Source: Sphingobium sp. V4 (GTDB lineage Bacteria > Pseudomonadota > Alphaproteobacteria > Sphingomonadales > Sphingomonadaceae). From it: a DNA stretch of 64,000 bases. The stretch spans positions 124,001-188,000 of the forward strand of contig NZ_CP081002.1 in NCBI RefSeq assembly GCF_029590555.1, in the 5' to 3' direction. The notes under the pieces are model-generated. The model ran no database searches, was not told where the DNA came from, and was given only the letters and a program-made list of their open reading frames with translations. Within the stretch, counting starts at the first letter, position 1; every line of letters starts with the position of its first letter. The position numbers and the translations under genes were made by a program. Shown in pieces: positions 1 to 10,313 of this stretch.

Positions 1-2
1 AC

Positions 3-896
3 GTGACACCAGAAAAGCCCGCTCCTGCGCCCGTCCCAAAAAGTGCGATCAGGATCAGCAATCGCGATCGCGTCATCTTTCCCGTCAGCGGCCAGACCAA
101 GGGGCAGCTCGCCGACTATTATGTCCGCATCGCGCCGCTCATGCTTCCCTTCGCCGCTAACCGTCCGATCAGCCTGGTCCGCTGCCCGCAGGGCAGGGCG
201 AAGAAATGCTTTTTCCAAAAGCATGACAGCGGGGCTTTCGGTAAGGCGGTGCATCAGGTGTCGATCCGCGAGAAGAGTGGTGGCGCGGAAGACTATCTTT
301 ATGTCGAGAATGCCGATGGTCTGCTCGCCTGCGTCCAGATGGGGACGATCGAATTCCATGGCTGGGCCAGCCGCGCCGATGCTGTGGAGCGGCCCGATCG
401 GCTGATCTTCGACCTCGATCCCGACGAGGGCATGGATTTCGACCGGGTAAAGCGCGCCGCGATCGACATACGCGACGCCTTGAGCGATCTCGGCCTCGTT
501 TCCTTCGCGATGCTCTCCGGCGGGAAGGGTATCCATGTGGTGGTGCCGCTGACCCCCGGTCATGACTGGGCCCCGCACAAGGATTTCGCCTCGCGCTTTG
601 CCCAGGCGTTGAGTGCTGCAGAACCCGATCGCTTCGTTGCGACCATGAGCAAGGCCAAGCGCAAGGACCGTATCTTCATCGACTGGCTGCGCAACCAGCG
701 CGGCAGCACTGCCATCCTGCCCTATTCGGTGCGCGCCCGACCCGACGCCCCGGTCGCGGTGCCGATCGAATGGGACGAAATGGACAGCATCAAGGACGCC
801 CATCCCTATGGAATCGACGATGTCGAAACCCTGCTCGACCGGGCGAGCGCACTCAAGGGCTGGGGCTTCGCCGCCCAGCGCCTCCCCGACATTTGA
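3..896 (+). CDS. ligD: LigD polymerase (primase) domain, C-terminal part of DNA ligase D, 5' end outside window
   Basis: This is the polymerase domain of the bacterial non-homologous end-joining ligase LigD, which fills and extends DNA ends before ligation with Ku. Visible landmarks are the opening ISNRDRVIFP, the RCPQGR and FFQKH segments, the catalytic-type FDLDPDEG acidic motif near residue 137, LSGGKGIHVVVPL near 168 and RIFIDWLRNQRG near 224. The domain is about 280 residues and ends as LigD proteins normally do (LKGWGFAAQRLP). The proline-rich start resembles an interdomain linker, so the visible GTG at position 3 is probably internal, and the phosphoesterase and ligase domains should lie upstream of the window. 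A stand-alone LigD-like polymerase is the alternative; the missing upstream sequence prevents a decision. Confidence 0.9.
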   Translation: MTPEKPAPAPVPKSAIRISNRDRVIFPVSGQTKGQLADYYVRIAPLMLPFAANRPISLVRCPQGRAKKCFFQKHDSGAFGKAVHQVSIREKSGGAEDYLYVENADGLLACVQMGTIEFHGWASRADAVERPDRLIFDLDPDEGMDFDRVKRAAIDIRDALSDLGLVSFAMLSGGKGIHVVVPLTPGHDWAPHKDFASRFAQALSAAEPDRFVATMSKAKRKDRIFIDWLRNQRGSTAILPYSVRARPDAPVAVPIEWDEMDSIKDAHPYGIDDVETLLDRASALKGWGFAAQRLPDI

Positions 897-899
897 AAT

Positions 900-1298
900 T
901 CAGCCGCCGATCTGCGCCAGCCAGTCGTTCAGATTGTAATGATTGCTCACACGCGCGATCCTGCCGTCGCGAAAGGCGAAGAAGGTGCCGACCCGCAGGC
1001 GATAGCCTTGTCCCGAAGCTGGCGGCAGATCGCCGTCGGTCGACAGATAGGTTCCGCTGAGATCGAATTCCGCCGCGCCGCGCGATCCGTCCTCGCTTGC
1101 CATGAACACCGGATCATGCACCGTTTCGCGATAGCAGCGGTTCATATGGTCCAGAAAGGCGCGGAACTGCTCCCGGCCTTGGCGCGGTGCGCCCTGGCTA
1201 GGTTCGTGCAACACATCGTCGGTCAGCAGGGCAGCCATGCCGTCCCAGTCGCCCGCGTTGAACATCTCGTAATAGCTTGCCAGCAGGGCCAGGCTCAT
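900..1298 (-). CDS. SnoaL-like / ketosteroid-isomerase-fold protein (NTF2 superfamily)
   Basis: A 132-residue protein with the typical NTF2/SnoaL opening YYEMFNAGDWDGMAALLTDD, a central FRAFLDHMNRCYRE helix, and the closing VGTFFAFRDGRIARVSNHYN, all characteristic of the cone-shaped alpha+beta fold. Annotated relatives are ketosteroid-isomerase-related or limonene-epoxide-hydrolase-like proteins with mostly unproven substrates. It starts 30 bp downstream of fghA on the same strand, so it is probably the last gene of the adhC-fghA formaldehyde operon. A GGAG motif precedes the ATG. The family is secure; the reaction is unknown. Confidence 0.75.
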   Translation of the reverse strand: MSLALLASYYEMFNAGDWDGMAALLTDDVLHEPSQGAPRQGREQFRAFLDHMNRCYRETVHDPVFMASEDGSRGAAEFDLSGTYLSTDGDLPPASGQGYRLRVGTFFAFRDGRIARVSNHYNLNDWLAQIGG

Positions 1299-1328
1299 GG
1301 CTCGCTCCGATCGAGAGAAGGGGAAGGG

Positions 1329-2164
1329 TCAGAGTCGCGCCGCGTGCCAGCGCAGATGATCCTCCATGAAGGTCGAGATGAAATAATAGCTATGGTCGTA
1401 GCCGGGCCGGAGACGAAGGCTGAGGTCGATGCCCGCCTTGGCGCAAGCTGCTTCCAGCAGCTCGGGCTTCAGCTGCTCGGCCAGGAACGCGTCCGCTTCG
1501 CCCTGATCGACGAGCAAGCCGGGCACGCGGGCGCCGTCCTCGATCAATGCCACTGCATCATGCCTGCGCCAGGCCGCCGCATCGTCGCCCAGATAGCCGC
1601 CCAGCGCCTTTCTTCCCCAGGGCACCTGGCCGGGCGCGACGATCGGGGCGAAGGCGGACACCGCCTTGAAGCGGCCGGGGAAATTGAGGCCGATGGTCAG
1701 CGCGCCATGGCCGCCCATGGAGTGGCCCATGATCGATTGGCGATCCATGTCGGCGATCGGAAACTCCGCCGCGATCAGCGCGGGCAGTTCCTCCGTCACA
1801 TAGGACCACATGCGATAATGGGTCGCGAAGGGTGCTTGCGTCGCGTCGACATAGAAGCCCGCGCCCAGGCCGAAATCATAGGCGCCCGCCGGGTCGTCCG
1901 CCACGCCTTCTCCGCGAGGGGACGTGTCGGGCGCGACGAAGATCAGGCCGAGTTCCGCACAGGCCCGGCGAAACTCGCCCTTTTCGGTCACATTGGCGTG
2001 GGTGCAGGTGAGGCCGGACAGATACCAGACGACCGGCAGCCTGGCGCCCGCTTCATGCGGCGGGACATAGACCGAGAAGGTCATGTCCGTGCCGGTGGCC
2101 GCGGAGGCATGGCGATAGACGCCCTGCTCGCCGCCGAACGCGCGGTTGGCGGAGATCGTCTCCA

Positions 2165-2165
<1 letters not shown>
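1329..2165 (-). CDS. fghA: S-formylglutathione hydrolase
   Basis: This serine esterase hydrolyses S-formylglutathione to formate and glutathione, the last step of glutathione-dependent formaldehyde detoxification in the cytoplasm. The 278-residue product has the family length. The nucleophile lies in GHSMGGHGAL (Ser149), the acid is probably Asp225 in QGEADAFL, and the base His258 is in RPGYDHSYYFI. The oxyanion region WYLSGLTCTHANVTEKGE is also conserved. The chosen ATG overlaps the adhC stop by one base (TGATG), which indicates translational coupling. A longer reading frame upstream is a shadow of adhC. Confidence 0.95.
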
Positions 2166-3277
<1,112 letters not shown>

Positions 3278-3325
3278 GCTCTGTCTCCTGATGGCGTGGG
3301 GAGGATCTAGCATTTCTGCTGTTCG

Positions 3326-3373
3326 GTGATAAAGGGTGCGTTCGGGCAAAACTTTATAACCATGCAGTGATAA
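3326..3373. promoter_or_regulatory. Candidate LysR operator region between adhC and the LysR gene
   Basis: The heptamer GTGATAA occurs at 3326-3332 and again at 3367-3373. The second copy forms an imperfect inverted repeat with TTATAAC at 3354-3360 (6 of 7 positions pair, 6-nt spacer), which fits the T-N11-A pattern of LysR-type sites. It sits in the short divergent region and runs into the LysR start codon. Function is inferred from position and symmetry only. Confidence 0.4.
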
Positions 3374-4260
3374 TGATGGATGGCTGGGCAGGAATCGATG
3401 AATTTGTCGCCGCTGCGCTGGCAGGCTCCTTTTCGGCGGCCGCGATCAAGCGCGGATGTTCCGTCACCCATATCAGCCGGTCCATCGCGCGGCTGGAAAA
3501 GCGGCTCGACGCGCAGCTGTTCCACCGGACGACGCGGCGGGTGACACTGACCGACACGGGCCGGACCTTCCTGCGTCACTGCGAGAGGCTGGTGGCGGAG
3601 CGGGAGGAGGCGATCGCCTCCGTCACCGCGACGGGGGAGCCGCAAGGGGCGCTGCGCATCACCTGCTCGACCGCGATGGGGGAATTGTTCGTGGCGCCGA
3701 TCGTCAATCGCTATGTGGCGGCCCATCCGCGCCTCAGCGTCACGATGGAACTGACCAACCGGCTGGTCGATCTTGTGGGAGACGGGTTCGATCTCGCGAT
3801 CCGAACCGGGGAAATGGCCGATTCGCAGCTGATCCGTACCCGTATCGCCTCGAGGTCGCTCTATAGTTGCGCCTCGCCGACCTATCTCGACCGGCGTGGC
3901 CGGCCGCGGACGCCGCAGGAACTGGCGGGACATGACTGCCTGCTGGGATCGGCCTCGACCTGGCATTTCTCCGTCGAGGGTCGCGACGTCATCCATAGGC
4001 CGCAGGGTCGGCTGCGCGTCAACAGCGGCCGCGCCGTGCTGGACGCGGCGGTGGAGGGCATGGGCATCTGCCAGCTCCCGGAATTCTATGTCCTGCCCCA
4101 TTTGCGGACCGGCGCGCTGGAACTGGTGCTGGCTGATGTCCGGCCGCAGGATGAACCGATCTGGGCGGTCTATCCGCAGCGGCGGCACCTCTCGCCCAAG
4201 GTCACGGCGCTGGTCGCGCTGCTGCGCCGCGAATTGCCGCTGGCGCTTAGCGCGGGCTAG
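3373..4260 (+). CDS. LysR-family transcriptional regulator, divergent from the formaldehyde operon
   Basis: A 295-residue LysR-type regulator. The N-terminal winged HTH covers roughly residues 5-62 ([46 protein letters not shown]), followed by a periplasmic-binding-protein-like effector domain ([37 protein letters not shown]). The start is uncertain: GTG 3367, ATG 3373 and ATG 3376 are all in frame and no strong Shine-Dalgarno is visible; I took the first ATG. Its divergence from adhC-fghA suggests it regulates that operon, though LysR proteins of this subgroup (CrgA/AaeR-like) are diverse. Its 3' end overlaps the convergent DUF3422 gene by 4 bp. Confidence 0.88.
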   Translation: MMDGWAGIDEFVAAALAGSFSAAAIKRGCSVTHISRSIARLEKRLDAQLFHRTTRRVTLTDTGRTFLRHCERLVAEREEAIASVTATGEPQGALRITCSTAMGELFVAPIVNRYVAAHPRLSVTMELTNRLVDLVGDGFDLAIRTGEMADSQLIRTRIASRSLYSCASPTYLDRRGRPRTPQELAGHDCLLGSASTWHFSVEGRDVIHRPQGRLRVNSGRAVLDAAVEGMGICQLPEFYVLPHLRTGALELVLADVRPQDEPIWAVYPQRRHLSPKVTALVALLRRELPLALSAG

Positions 4261-5546
4261 TGCGCCGGCGGACCGGGCCGCTTCACCTTCTTGAGCTGCC
4301 GGATGCCCATCCACACGGCCAGCACGATAGCCGGGATCAACGCGACGTCGATCCATCCGGGCAGATGCGCGCCCTCATGCTCCAGCGCCTCCTTCAGGTG
4401 ATGCCACAACCCTAGCGCATAGTAGCTGACCGCCACCACCGACAGCCCCTCGACCGTATGCTGCAACCGCAGTTGCAGTCCGGTACGCCGATCCATCGAC
4501 GCGAGCAGGTCGCGGTTGCGGCGGGCCAGCGCCGTGTCGACGCGGGTGCGCAGCATCGCGCTGGTCCAGGCGGCGCGCTGCGACAGATCCTCCAGCCGGC
4601 GCGAAAATGCGTCGCAGGTCCGCATCGCGGGCAGCAGTCGCCGCTCGGTGAAATCGTCCAGCGACCCATAGCCGCGCACCGGCGCCACCTTCAGGCTGTG
4701 GATGCGATCAAGGCAGATTTGTGCATAGGCGCTCGTCGCGCTCATCCGGTAGCGGGTGCTGGCCAGCGTCTGAGCCAACTGGGCGCTCAGCGCCGACAGC
4801 GCCTCCAAAACCGTATCGGCATCGGCGTCCGGCTGTGCGACCCGTGCGGTGATGTCGGTCAGCTGTTGCTCCAGCGCCGTCAGCAGCGGCGTGGCCGCCT
4901 GCGCCTCTGGCAGGCCAAGCAGCGCCATTTTGCGATAATTACCCAATTCCTGGAGGCGCTGGACCAGTTGCGCCATTTCGATGCCTTCCAGCCCCTTGTC
5001 CTGGATCAGCAACCGGCCGAACCCGTCTTCATGCAGGCGGAAATCGCTCCAGATGCGCGCACGCCCTTCGGCCACGTCGGATATGACCAAGTCGTCGGCG
5101 GCGAAATGGGCAGCGATAGTCGCCGGATCGGGCGTGCTGGCGACCAGCGCGATCTGGGTCGACCGGATGACCTGACCGGGCAATTGCGCGATCCATTCGG
5201 CCCCCCTCGCAAAGGATGCCAGGTCGAACAACTTGCCCTTGCCGGGGGCGAGGAAGCTGTAGGTCATGAACTCGCTGTGCCGTTCCCACGTGAAGATGAG
5301 GTCGCCCAGCGCGCAGGTGAGAAAGCGGTCGCTTGGCGCGATCGACGCTCCGTAAGGAGCGAGCAGGATGGCCAACTTCGTCAGGACATCTGCCGCTTCT
5401 GGCGGATCGACCAGAAGCACAAGCTGGATCGCGCGGGCCGGAGCGGCGAGCCGCGGCGTCTTGCGCACATGCATTTCGCGAGAGAGCGAGGCGCGATGCC
5501 GATGGCTTCGCTCGATCAATCCCGTAAAGCCCGCTGTCTCAGCCAT
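4257..5546 (-). CDS. DUF3422 family membrane protein
   Basis: A 429-residue protein of the DUF3422 family, widespread in alpha- and betaproteobacteria and of unknown function. Family signatures are the N-terminal HRHRASLSREMHVRKTPRL, the central LIFTWERHSEFMTYSFLAPG and the later LGNYRKMALLGLPEAQ. The body is soluble and helical. Two hydrophobic segments close to the C-terminus (VVAVSYYALGLWHHL and DVALIPAIVLAVWMGIRQL) should anchor it in the inner membrane, leaving a short basic tail. It converges on the LysR gene (4-bp 3' overlap). Neighbours give no functional hint. Confidence 0.85.
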   Translation of the reverse strand: MAETAGFTGLIERSHRHRASLSREMHVRKTPRLAAPARAIQLVLLVDPPEAADVLTKLAILLAPYGASIAPSDRFLTCALGDLIFTWERHSEFMTYSFLAPGKGKLFDLASFARGAEWIAQLPGQVIRSTQIALVASTPDPATIAAHFAADDLVISDVAEGRARIWSDFRLHEDGFGRLLIQDKGLEGIEMAQLVQRLQELGNYRKMALLGLPEAQAATPLLTALEQQLTDITARVAQPDADADTVLEALSALSAQLAQTLASTRYRMSATSAYAQICLDRIHSLKVAPVRGYGSLDDFTERRLLPAMRTCDAFSRRLEDLSQRAAWTSAMLRTRVDTALARRNRDLLASMDRRTGLQLRLQHTVEGLSVVAVSYYALGLWHHLKEALEHEGAHLPGWIDVALIPAIVLAVWMGIRQLKKVKRPGPPAH

Positions 5547-5601
5547 CCCGTACCCCTTCGGCCTCCTTTATTTACTCCGACAATTGCTGCGAGGCAATGG
5601 C

Positions 5602-5988
5602 TCAGGCGTCTTCGTAGAGTTCGAGCGGCAGGCCATCGGGATCGGCGAAGAACGTGAAGCGCTGGCCGGTATATTCATCGACGCGGATGGGTTCGCATTC
5701 GATACCATGATCGGCGAGTCGGGCGACTTCCACGTCGATATCGGCGACCATGAAGGATAGGTGGCGCAGTCCGCAGGCTTCCGGGCGCGACGGGCGGGCC
5801 GGCGGCGAGGGAAACGAAAAAAGCTCGATTTGCGCGTTCCCGACGTCGATATCGCATTTCCAGCTGTCCCGGGCCTCCCGATATACTTCGCGGATGATCG
5901 GAAAGCCCAGGATCTGGGTGTAGAAATGGCGCGATCGTGGATAGTCCGAGCCGATGATGGCGATATGGTGGACGCCGCGCAGCCCCAT
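5602..5988 (-). CDS. VOC family metalloprotein (YaeR/SMU1112c-like glyoxalase homolog)
   Basis: A 128-residue single-domain vicinal oxygen chelate protein. The two beta-alpha-beta-beta-beta modules are clear: GLRGVHHIAIIGSDYPRSRH with IIREVYREARDSWKCDIDVG, then GLRHLSFMVADIDVEVARLA and FFADPDGLPLELYE. Metal-ligand candidates are His7/His8, Glu in QIELFSF, His in LRHLSF and the terminal Glu in LELYE. The closest family is the YaeR/SMU1112c group, related to glyoxalase I but without a proven substrate. It lies 3 bp downstream of the ilvD stop, so it is probably co-transcribed with ilvD. Confidence 0.85.
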   Translation of the reverse strand: MGLRGVHHIAIIGSDYPRSRHFYTQILGFPIIREVYREARDSWKCDIDVGNAQIELFSFPSPPARPSRPEACGLRHLSFMVADIDVEVARLADHGIECEPIRVDEYTGQRFTFFADPDGLPLELYEDA

Positions 5989-5991
5989 TGA

Positions 5992-7842
5992 TTAACGCTC
6001 GATCTGGCTGACGTCGCGCACTGCGCCCTTGGCGGCGTTGGTGGTCATTGCGGCATAGGCGCGCAGGGCAGGCGAGACTTCGCGCTTGCGGCCCAGCGGT
6101 TTCCACGCCCTGGCGCCGCGCGCCTCCATCTCGGCGCGGCGGGCGTCCAATATGCTGTCGTCCAGATCGACCCTGATGACGCGGGCGGGGATGTCGATGA
6201 CGATCGGGTCGCCGGTCTGTACCAGCGCGATCAGGCCGCCTTCCGCCGCCTCGGGCGACACATGGCCGATCGACAGGCCCGACGTCCCGCCGGAAAAGCG
6301 CCCATCGGTGATGAGCGCGCAGGCCTTGCCCAGTCCCTTCGACTTGAGATAGCTGGTCGGATAGAGCATTTCCTGCATCCCCGGACCGCCCTTCGGCCCT
6401 TCATAGCGGATGACGACGACGTCGTTCGCCTTGACTTCGTTGCCCAAAATGCCCGCGACGGCGGCGTCCTGGCTTTCATAGACGCGCGCGGTACCATGGA
6501 AGACGAGGATGCTCTCGTCCACGCCCGCGGTCTTCACGATACAGCCTTCGGGCGCGAGATTGCCGAACAGGACGGCGAGGCCCCCATCCTTGGAAAAGGC
6601 GTGCTCAGCCGATCGGATCACGCCCTTCTCCCGGTCTGTGTCGAGATCCTCCCACCGTTCCGACTGGCTGAACGCGGTCTGGGTCGGCACGCCGCCCGGC
6701 GCGGCGCGGTAGAAGTTGCGGACCTCTTCGCTGTTGGTGCGGCCAATGTCCCAGCGGGCCAGTGCATCAGCCATGGTGCGGCTGTGAACAGTCGGCAGGC
6801 TCGCGTCGATCAGGCCGGCGCGCTCCAGTTCGCCCAGGATCGCCATGATGCCGCCGGCGCGGTGGACATCCTCCATGTGGACGTCATTCTTGGCCGGCGC
6901 GACCTTGCAAAGGCACGGCACGCGGCGCGACAGCCGGTCGATGTCGGCCATTGTAAAGTCGATCCCGCCTTCATAAGCGGCGGCGAGCAGGTGCAGTACC
7001 GTATTGGAGGATCCGCCCATGGCGATGTCCAGGCTCATCGCATTTTCGAACGCGGCGAAATTGGCGATGCTGCGCGGCAGGACGCTCTCGTCGTCCTGCT
7101 CATAATAGCGCTTGGTGATGTCGACGATAACATGGCCGGCTTCGCGGAACAGGCGCTCGCGGTCCGAGTGGGTCGCCAGCGTCGAACCATTGCCCGGCAG
7201 CGACAGGCCCAGCGCTTCGGTCAGGCAGTTCATCGAATTGGCGGTGAACATGCCCGAACAACTCCCGCAGGTCGGGCAGGCGGAGCGCTCGATCGTCTGC
7301 ACTTCCTCGTCGGTATAGCTCTCGTCGGCGGCGACCACCATCGCATCGACCAGGTCGAGCGCGACCTTCTTGCCGCGCACGACCGTCTTGCCCGCTTCCA
7401 TCGGCCCGCCCGACACGAAGACAACGGGGATGTTGAGGCGCATCGCGGCCATCAACATGCCGGGCGTGATCTTGTCGCAGTTGGAGATGCAGACGATCGC
7501 ATCCGCGCAATGGGCGTTGACCATATATTCGACGCTGTCGGCGATCAGGTCGCGGCTGGGCAGCGAATAGAGCATCCCGCCATGGCCCATGGCGATGCCG
7601 TCATCGACCGCGATGGTGTTGAATTCCTTGGCGACGCCGCCCGCCGCTTCGATCTCGCGCGCCACGAGCTGGCCCAGATCCTTGAGGTGGACATGGCCCG
7701 GCACGAACTGGGTGAATGAATTGGCAATCGCGATGATCGGCTTGCCGAAATCCTCGTCCTTCATCCCCGTCGCGCGCCACAGGCCGCGCGCGCCCGCCAT
7801 GTTGCGGCCATGGGTGGTGGTACGGGAACGATAGGCAGGCAT
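5992..7842 (-). CDS. ilvD: Dihydroxy-acid dehydratase
   Basis: This enzyme dehydrates 2,3-dihydroxyisovalerate and 2,3-dihydroxy-3-methylvalerate to the 2-oxo acids, the penultimate step of valine and isoleucine synthesis (and feeding leucine). The 616-residue length matches the longer class of DHADs. Iron-sulfur cluster cysteines appear in [11 protein letters not shown] and [20 protein letters not shown]; the N-terminal [20 protein letters not shown] and [15 protein letters not shown] are also diagnostic. It is followed closely by the VOC gene. The upstream region contains a 9-nt direct repeat. It stands beside the leucine-degradation operon but is separated by a 116-bp gap. Confidence 0.96.
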   Translation of the reverse strand: MPAYRSRTTTHGRNMAGARGLWRATGMKDEDFGKPIIAIANSFTQFVPGHVHLKDLGQLVAREIEAAGGVAKEFNTIAVDDGIAMGHGGMLYSLPSRDLIADSVEYMVNAHCADAIVCISNCDKITPGMLMAAMRLNIPVVFVSGGPMEAGKTVVRGKKVALDLVDAMVVAADESYTDEEVQTIERSACPTCGSCSGMFTANSMNCLTEALGLSLPGNGSTLATHSDRERLFREAGHVIVDITKRYYEQDDESVLPRSIANFAAFENAMSLDIAMGGSSNTVLHLLAAAYEGGIDFTMADIDRLSRRVPCLCKVAPAKNDVHMEDVHRAGGIMAILGELERAGLIDASLPTVHSRTMADALARWDIGRTNSEEVRNFYRAAPGGVPTQTAFSQSERWEDLDTDREKGVIRSAEHAFSKDGGLAVLFGNLAPEGCIVKTAGVDESILVFHGTARVYESQDAAVAGILGNEVKANDVVVIRYEGPKGGPGMQEMLYPTSYLKSKGLGKACALITDGRFSGGTSGLSIGHVSPEAAEGGLIALVQTGDPIVIDIPARVIRVDLDDSILDARRAEMEARGARAWKPLGRKREVSPALRAYAAMTTNAAKGAVRDVSQIER

Positions 7843-7926
7843 GACTCGGGTCCTTCAGGCAAAACTCGCGGCCCCTCTACAGGCTGGGGCCGGCCTGTGG
7901 AACATATTATTCCTTTTATGGAGTCA

Positions 7927-7948
7927 TTGCGCCATTTTCTTGCGCCAT
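7927..7948. repeat. Direct repeat of TTGCGCCAT upstream of ilvD
   Basis: Two exact copies of the 9-mer TTGCGCCAT lie at 7927-7935 and 7940-7948, a 13-bp period, in the 116-bp gap between maoC and ilvD. They sit about 85-105 bp upstream of the ilvD start, where an activator or repressor could bind. No regulator is assigned. Confidence 0.35.
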
Positions 7949-7958
7949 CCTCTTGGGT

Positions 7959-8411
7959 TCAGGCGCCGCTGCCCTGGAGCAGCGCCATGCGCAGGCATTG
8001 GCACACAACCTCGTCGCGCTGGTTGAGCAGGCGATGGGTGAAGGTGACGATGCCCGCGCCGGGGCGCGACTTGCTGGGCTTAAGGTCGGTGACCTCGGTT
8101 TCGCAGCGCAGCGTGTCGCCGATGAAGACCGGCTTGGGCATGACCAGCTTGTCATAGCCCAGATTGGCGACCAGCGTGCCGAGCGTCGTGTCGCCGACCG
8201 ACAGGCCGATCATCAGCGCGAAGGTGAAGGTGCCGTTGACGAGGATCTGGCCGAACTCGCTGGCCTTTGCGAACTCGGCGTCGAGATGCAGCGGCTGGGG
8301 ATTGTGGGTCATCGTCGTGAAGAGGAGATTGTCCGTCTCCGTCACGGTGCGGCGTATGTCATGGGCGACGGTGTCGCCTATCATCCATTGATCGAAATGT
8401 CGTCCGGCCAT
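7959..8411 (-). CDS. MaoC-family (R)-hydratase, last gene of the leucine/isovalerate operon
   Basis: A 150-residue hot-dog-fold dehydratase of the MaoC family. The hydratase core is TMTHNPQPLHLDAEFAKASEFGQILVNG, with the catalytic-type Asp/Asn and His (NPQPLHLD), and the fold ends with IVTFTHRLLNQRDEVVCQCLRMALL. It starts 24 bp downstream of the biotin carboxylase gene, on the same strand. Relatives act on enoyl-CoA or mesaconyl/methylmalyl-CoA type substrates. In this operon, which lacks a crotonase-type methylglutaconyl-CoA hydratase, it is the natural candidate for a hydratase step, but that is inference from position. Confidence 0.85.
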   Translation of the reverse strand: MAGRHFDQWMIGDTVAHDIRRTVTETDNLLFTTMTHNPQPLHLDAEFAKASEFGQILVNGTFTFALMIGLSVGDTTLGTLVANLGYDKLVMPKPVFIGDTLRCETEVTDLKPSKSRPGAGIVTFTHRLLNQRDEVVCQCLRMALLQGSGA

Positions 8412-8435
8412 AGCTGTTACTCTGGAATTGAAATT

Positions 8436-10313
8436 TCAGTCGTGATCGTCAATCTTCACGATCTTCGCCAGCAGCACGCCTTCGCTGACCTGTCCGCCTT
8501 CTTCGGCGTCGAGTTCCGCAACGATGCCCTCGAACGGCGCGATCAGACTATGCTCCATCTTCATGGCCTCGAGCGTCAACAATTTATGCCCCTTGGCGAC
8601 CTTGTCCCCGGCCGCCACCATGACGGCGATGATGCGGCCGGGCATGGGTGAGAGGATCGCCCCGTCCGATGCGGCGCCCGATGCCGCGCCCGACACCCTG
8701 ATCGGTTCTACACGCCATGTCTGCCCCTCCTCGCTCAGCCAGGAAGCGCACGGTGGTTCCACAGGACCGGCAAGCGGCGTCTGGTACACATGGTCGAAGA
8801 TCGGCATGTGGACGGGCATGGTTTGCCCATTGACGGCAATTATGATGCGCTGCTGCGTGGGCGCATTCAGGCGGAACCCTGCCAGCGCCTGCCGACCATA
8901 TTGCTGTGCGGCGTCCGACAGGGCTTCGTCGGAAGGCATGGACGGCGGCATCAAGGAATCGCCTGCCCGCTCGATCAGGCCCGTGTCGACCGACCCTGAA
9001 ACAAAATCCGGATGATCCAGCAGCTTCATGAGGAACGCGCTGTTGGTTCGCACCGGCCAGATACTACTGTCGTTCAGCGCGCGGATCAGATCCTCTCTCG
9101 CGCCTTCGCGGTGGCTTCCATGGGCGATCATCTTGGCGATCATCGGATCGTAGAAGGGTGAAATGGTCGCGCCCTGATATACGCCCGTGTCGATGCGGAC
9201 GCTGCCGTCGAGTTCGAACTGCTCCAGCCGGCCGGTCGAAGGCAGGAATCCCTTGGCGGGATCTTCCGCATAGAGGCGCGCCTCGATCGCATGGCCGTTG
9301 ATGGACAGCTCCTGCTGCTTCTTCGGCAGGGGTTCGCCCGCAGCGACGCGGAGCTGCCATTCGACCAGATCCTGCCCCGTAATTTCCTCCGTCACGGGAT
9401 GTTCGACCTGAAGCCTTGTGTTCATTTCCATGAACCACACACGATCGGCCTTGAGATATCCGGCCGACCCGTCGGCGATGAACTCGATCGTCCCCGCGCC
9501 CACATAGTTGACTGCTCTAGCCGCGCGCACGGCCGCATCGCAGATCGCGGCGCGGGTAAATTCGGTCATGCCCGGCGCGGGGGCTTCCTCGATCACCTTC
9601 TGATGGCGGCGCTGGAGCGAACAGTCGCGTTCGAACAGATGGACGATGTTGCGATGACGGTCACCGAACACCTGCACCTCGATATGGCGCGGGTTGGTGA
9701 TCCATTTTTCCAGCAGGACCGCATCATTGCCGAAGCTGGAGGCCGCCTCGCGCCGGCAGGATGCGAGTGCGTCGGCAAAGTCGCCGGCGTTGTCCACCTT
9801 GCGCATCCCCTTGCCGCCGCCACCGGCCACCGCCTTTATGAGGACGGGATAGCCGATCGCTTCGGCTTCCGCCGCGAGCCGTTCGGGCGACTGGTCCTCG
9901 CCCAGATAGCCCGGCGTGGTCGGAACGCCCGCGTCCTGCATCAGCTTCTTGGCTGCATCCTTGAGGCCCATGGCGGTGATGCTCGACGGGTCGGGTCCGA
10001 CCCAGATGAGACCGGCGTCGATGACTGCCTGGGCGAACTCGGCATTTTCGCTGAGGAAGCCATAGCCGGGATGGATCGCCCGGGCCCCAGTGGCCCTGGC
10101 GGCGGCGATGATCTTCTCGCCGACCAGATAGGATTCGCGCGCAGGAGAGGGGCCGATATGTACGGCGTCGTCAGCGAAACGGACATGCAGGGCATTGGCG
10201 TCGGCATCCGAATAGACGGCAATGGTGCGAATGCCCATGCGGCGCGCCGTGCGGATGATCCGGCAGGCGATCTCGCCACGATTGGCGATGAGAAGGGAAG
10301 AGATCATCCGCAT
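8436..10313 (-). CDS. mccA: Methylcrotonoyl-CoA carboxylase, biotin carboxylase/biotin carrier subunit
   Basis: The alpha subunit (also liuD) carboxylates its attached biotin with ATP and bicarbonate for transfer to 3-methylcrotonyl-CoA in leucine degradation. The 625-residue product has a biotin carboxylase N-terminus (LLIANRGEIACRIIRTARRM), the ATP-grasp loop AVAGGGGKGMRKV, the active-site stretch FMEMNTRLQVEHPVTE, a spacer, and a C-terminal biotinyl domain with EAMKMEH carrying the modified lysine. The ATG at 10313 overlaps the mccB stop (TAATG) and is preceded by AGGA; a second ATG two codons in (10307) is possible. Assignment to methylcrotonyl- rather than acetyl- or geranyl-CoA rests on the neighbouring isovaleryl-CoA dehydrogenase. 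Confidence 0.92.
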   Translation of the reverse strand: MRMISSLLIANRGEIACRIIRTARRMGIRTIAVYSDADANALHVRFADDAVHIGPSPARESYLVGEKIIAAARATGARAIHPGYGFLSENAEFAQAVIDAGLIWVGPDPSSITAMGLKDAAKKLMQDAGVPTTPGYLGEDQSPERLAAEAEAIGYPVLIKAVAGGGGKGMRKVDNAGDFADALASCRREAASSFGNDAVLLEKWITNPRHIEVQVFGDRHRNIVHLFERDCSLQRRHQKVIEEAPAPGMTEFTRAAICDAAVRAARAVNYVGAGTIEFIADGSAGYLKADRVWFMEMNTRLQVEHPVTEEITGQDLVEWQLRVAAGEPLPKKQQELSINGHAIEARLYAEDPAKGFLPSTGRLEQFELDGSVRIDTGVYQGATISPFYDPMIAKMIAHGSHREGAREDLIRALNDSSIWPVRTNSAFLMKLLDHPDFVSGSVDTGLIERAGDSLMPPSMPSDEALSDAAQQYGRQALAGFRLNAPTQQRIIIAVNGQTMPVHMPIFDHVYQTPLAGPVEPPCASWLSEEGQTWRVEPIRVSGAASGAASDGAILSPMPGRIIAVMVAAGDKVAKGHKLLTLEAMKMEHSLIAPFEGIVAELDAEEGGQVSEGVLLAKIVKIDDHD

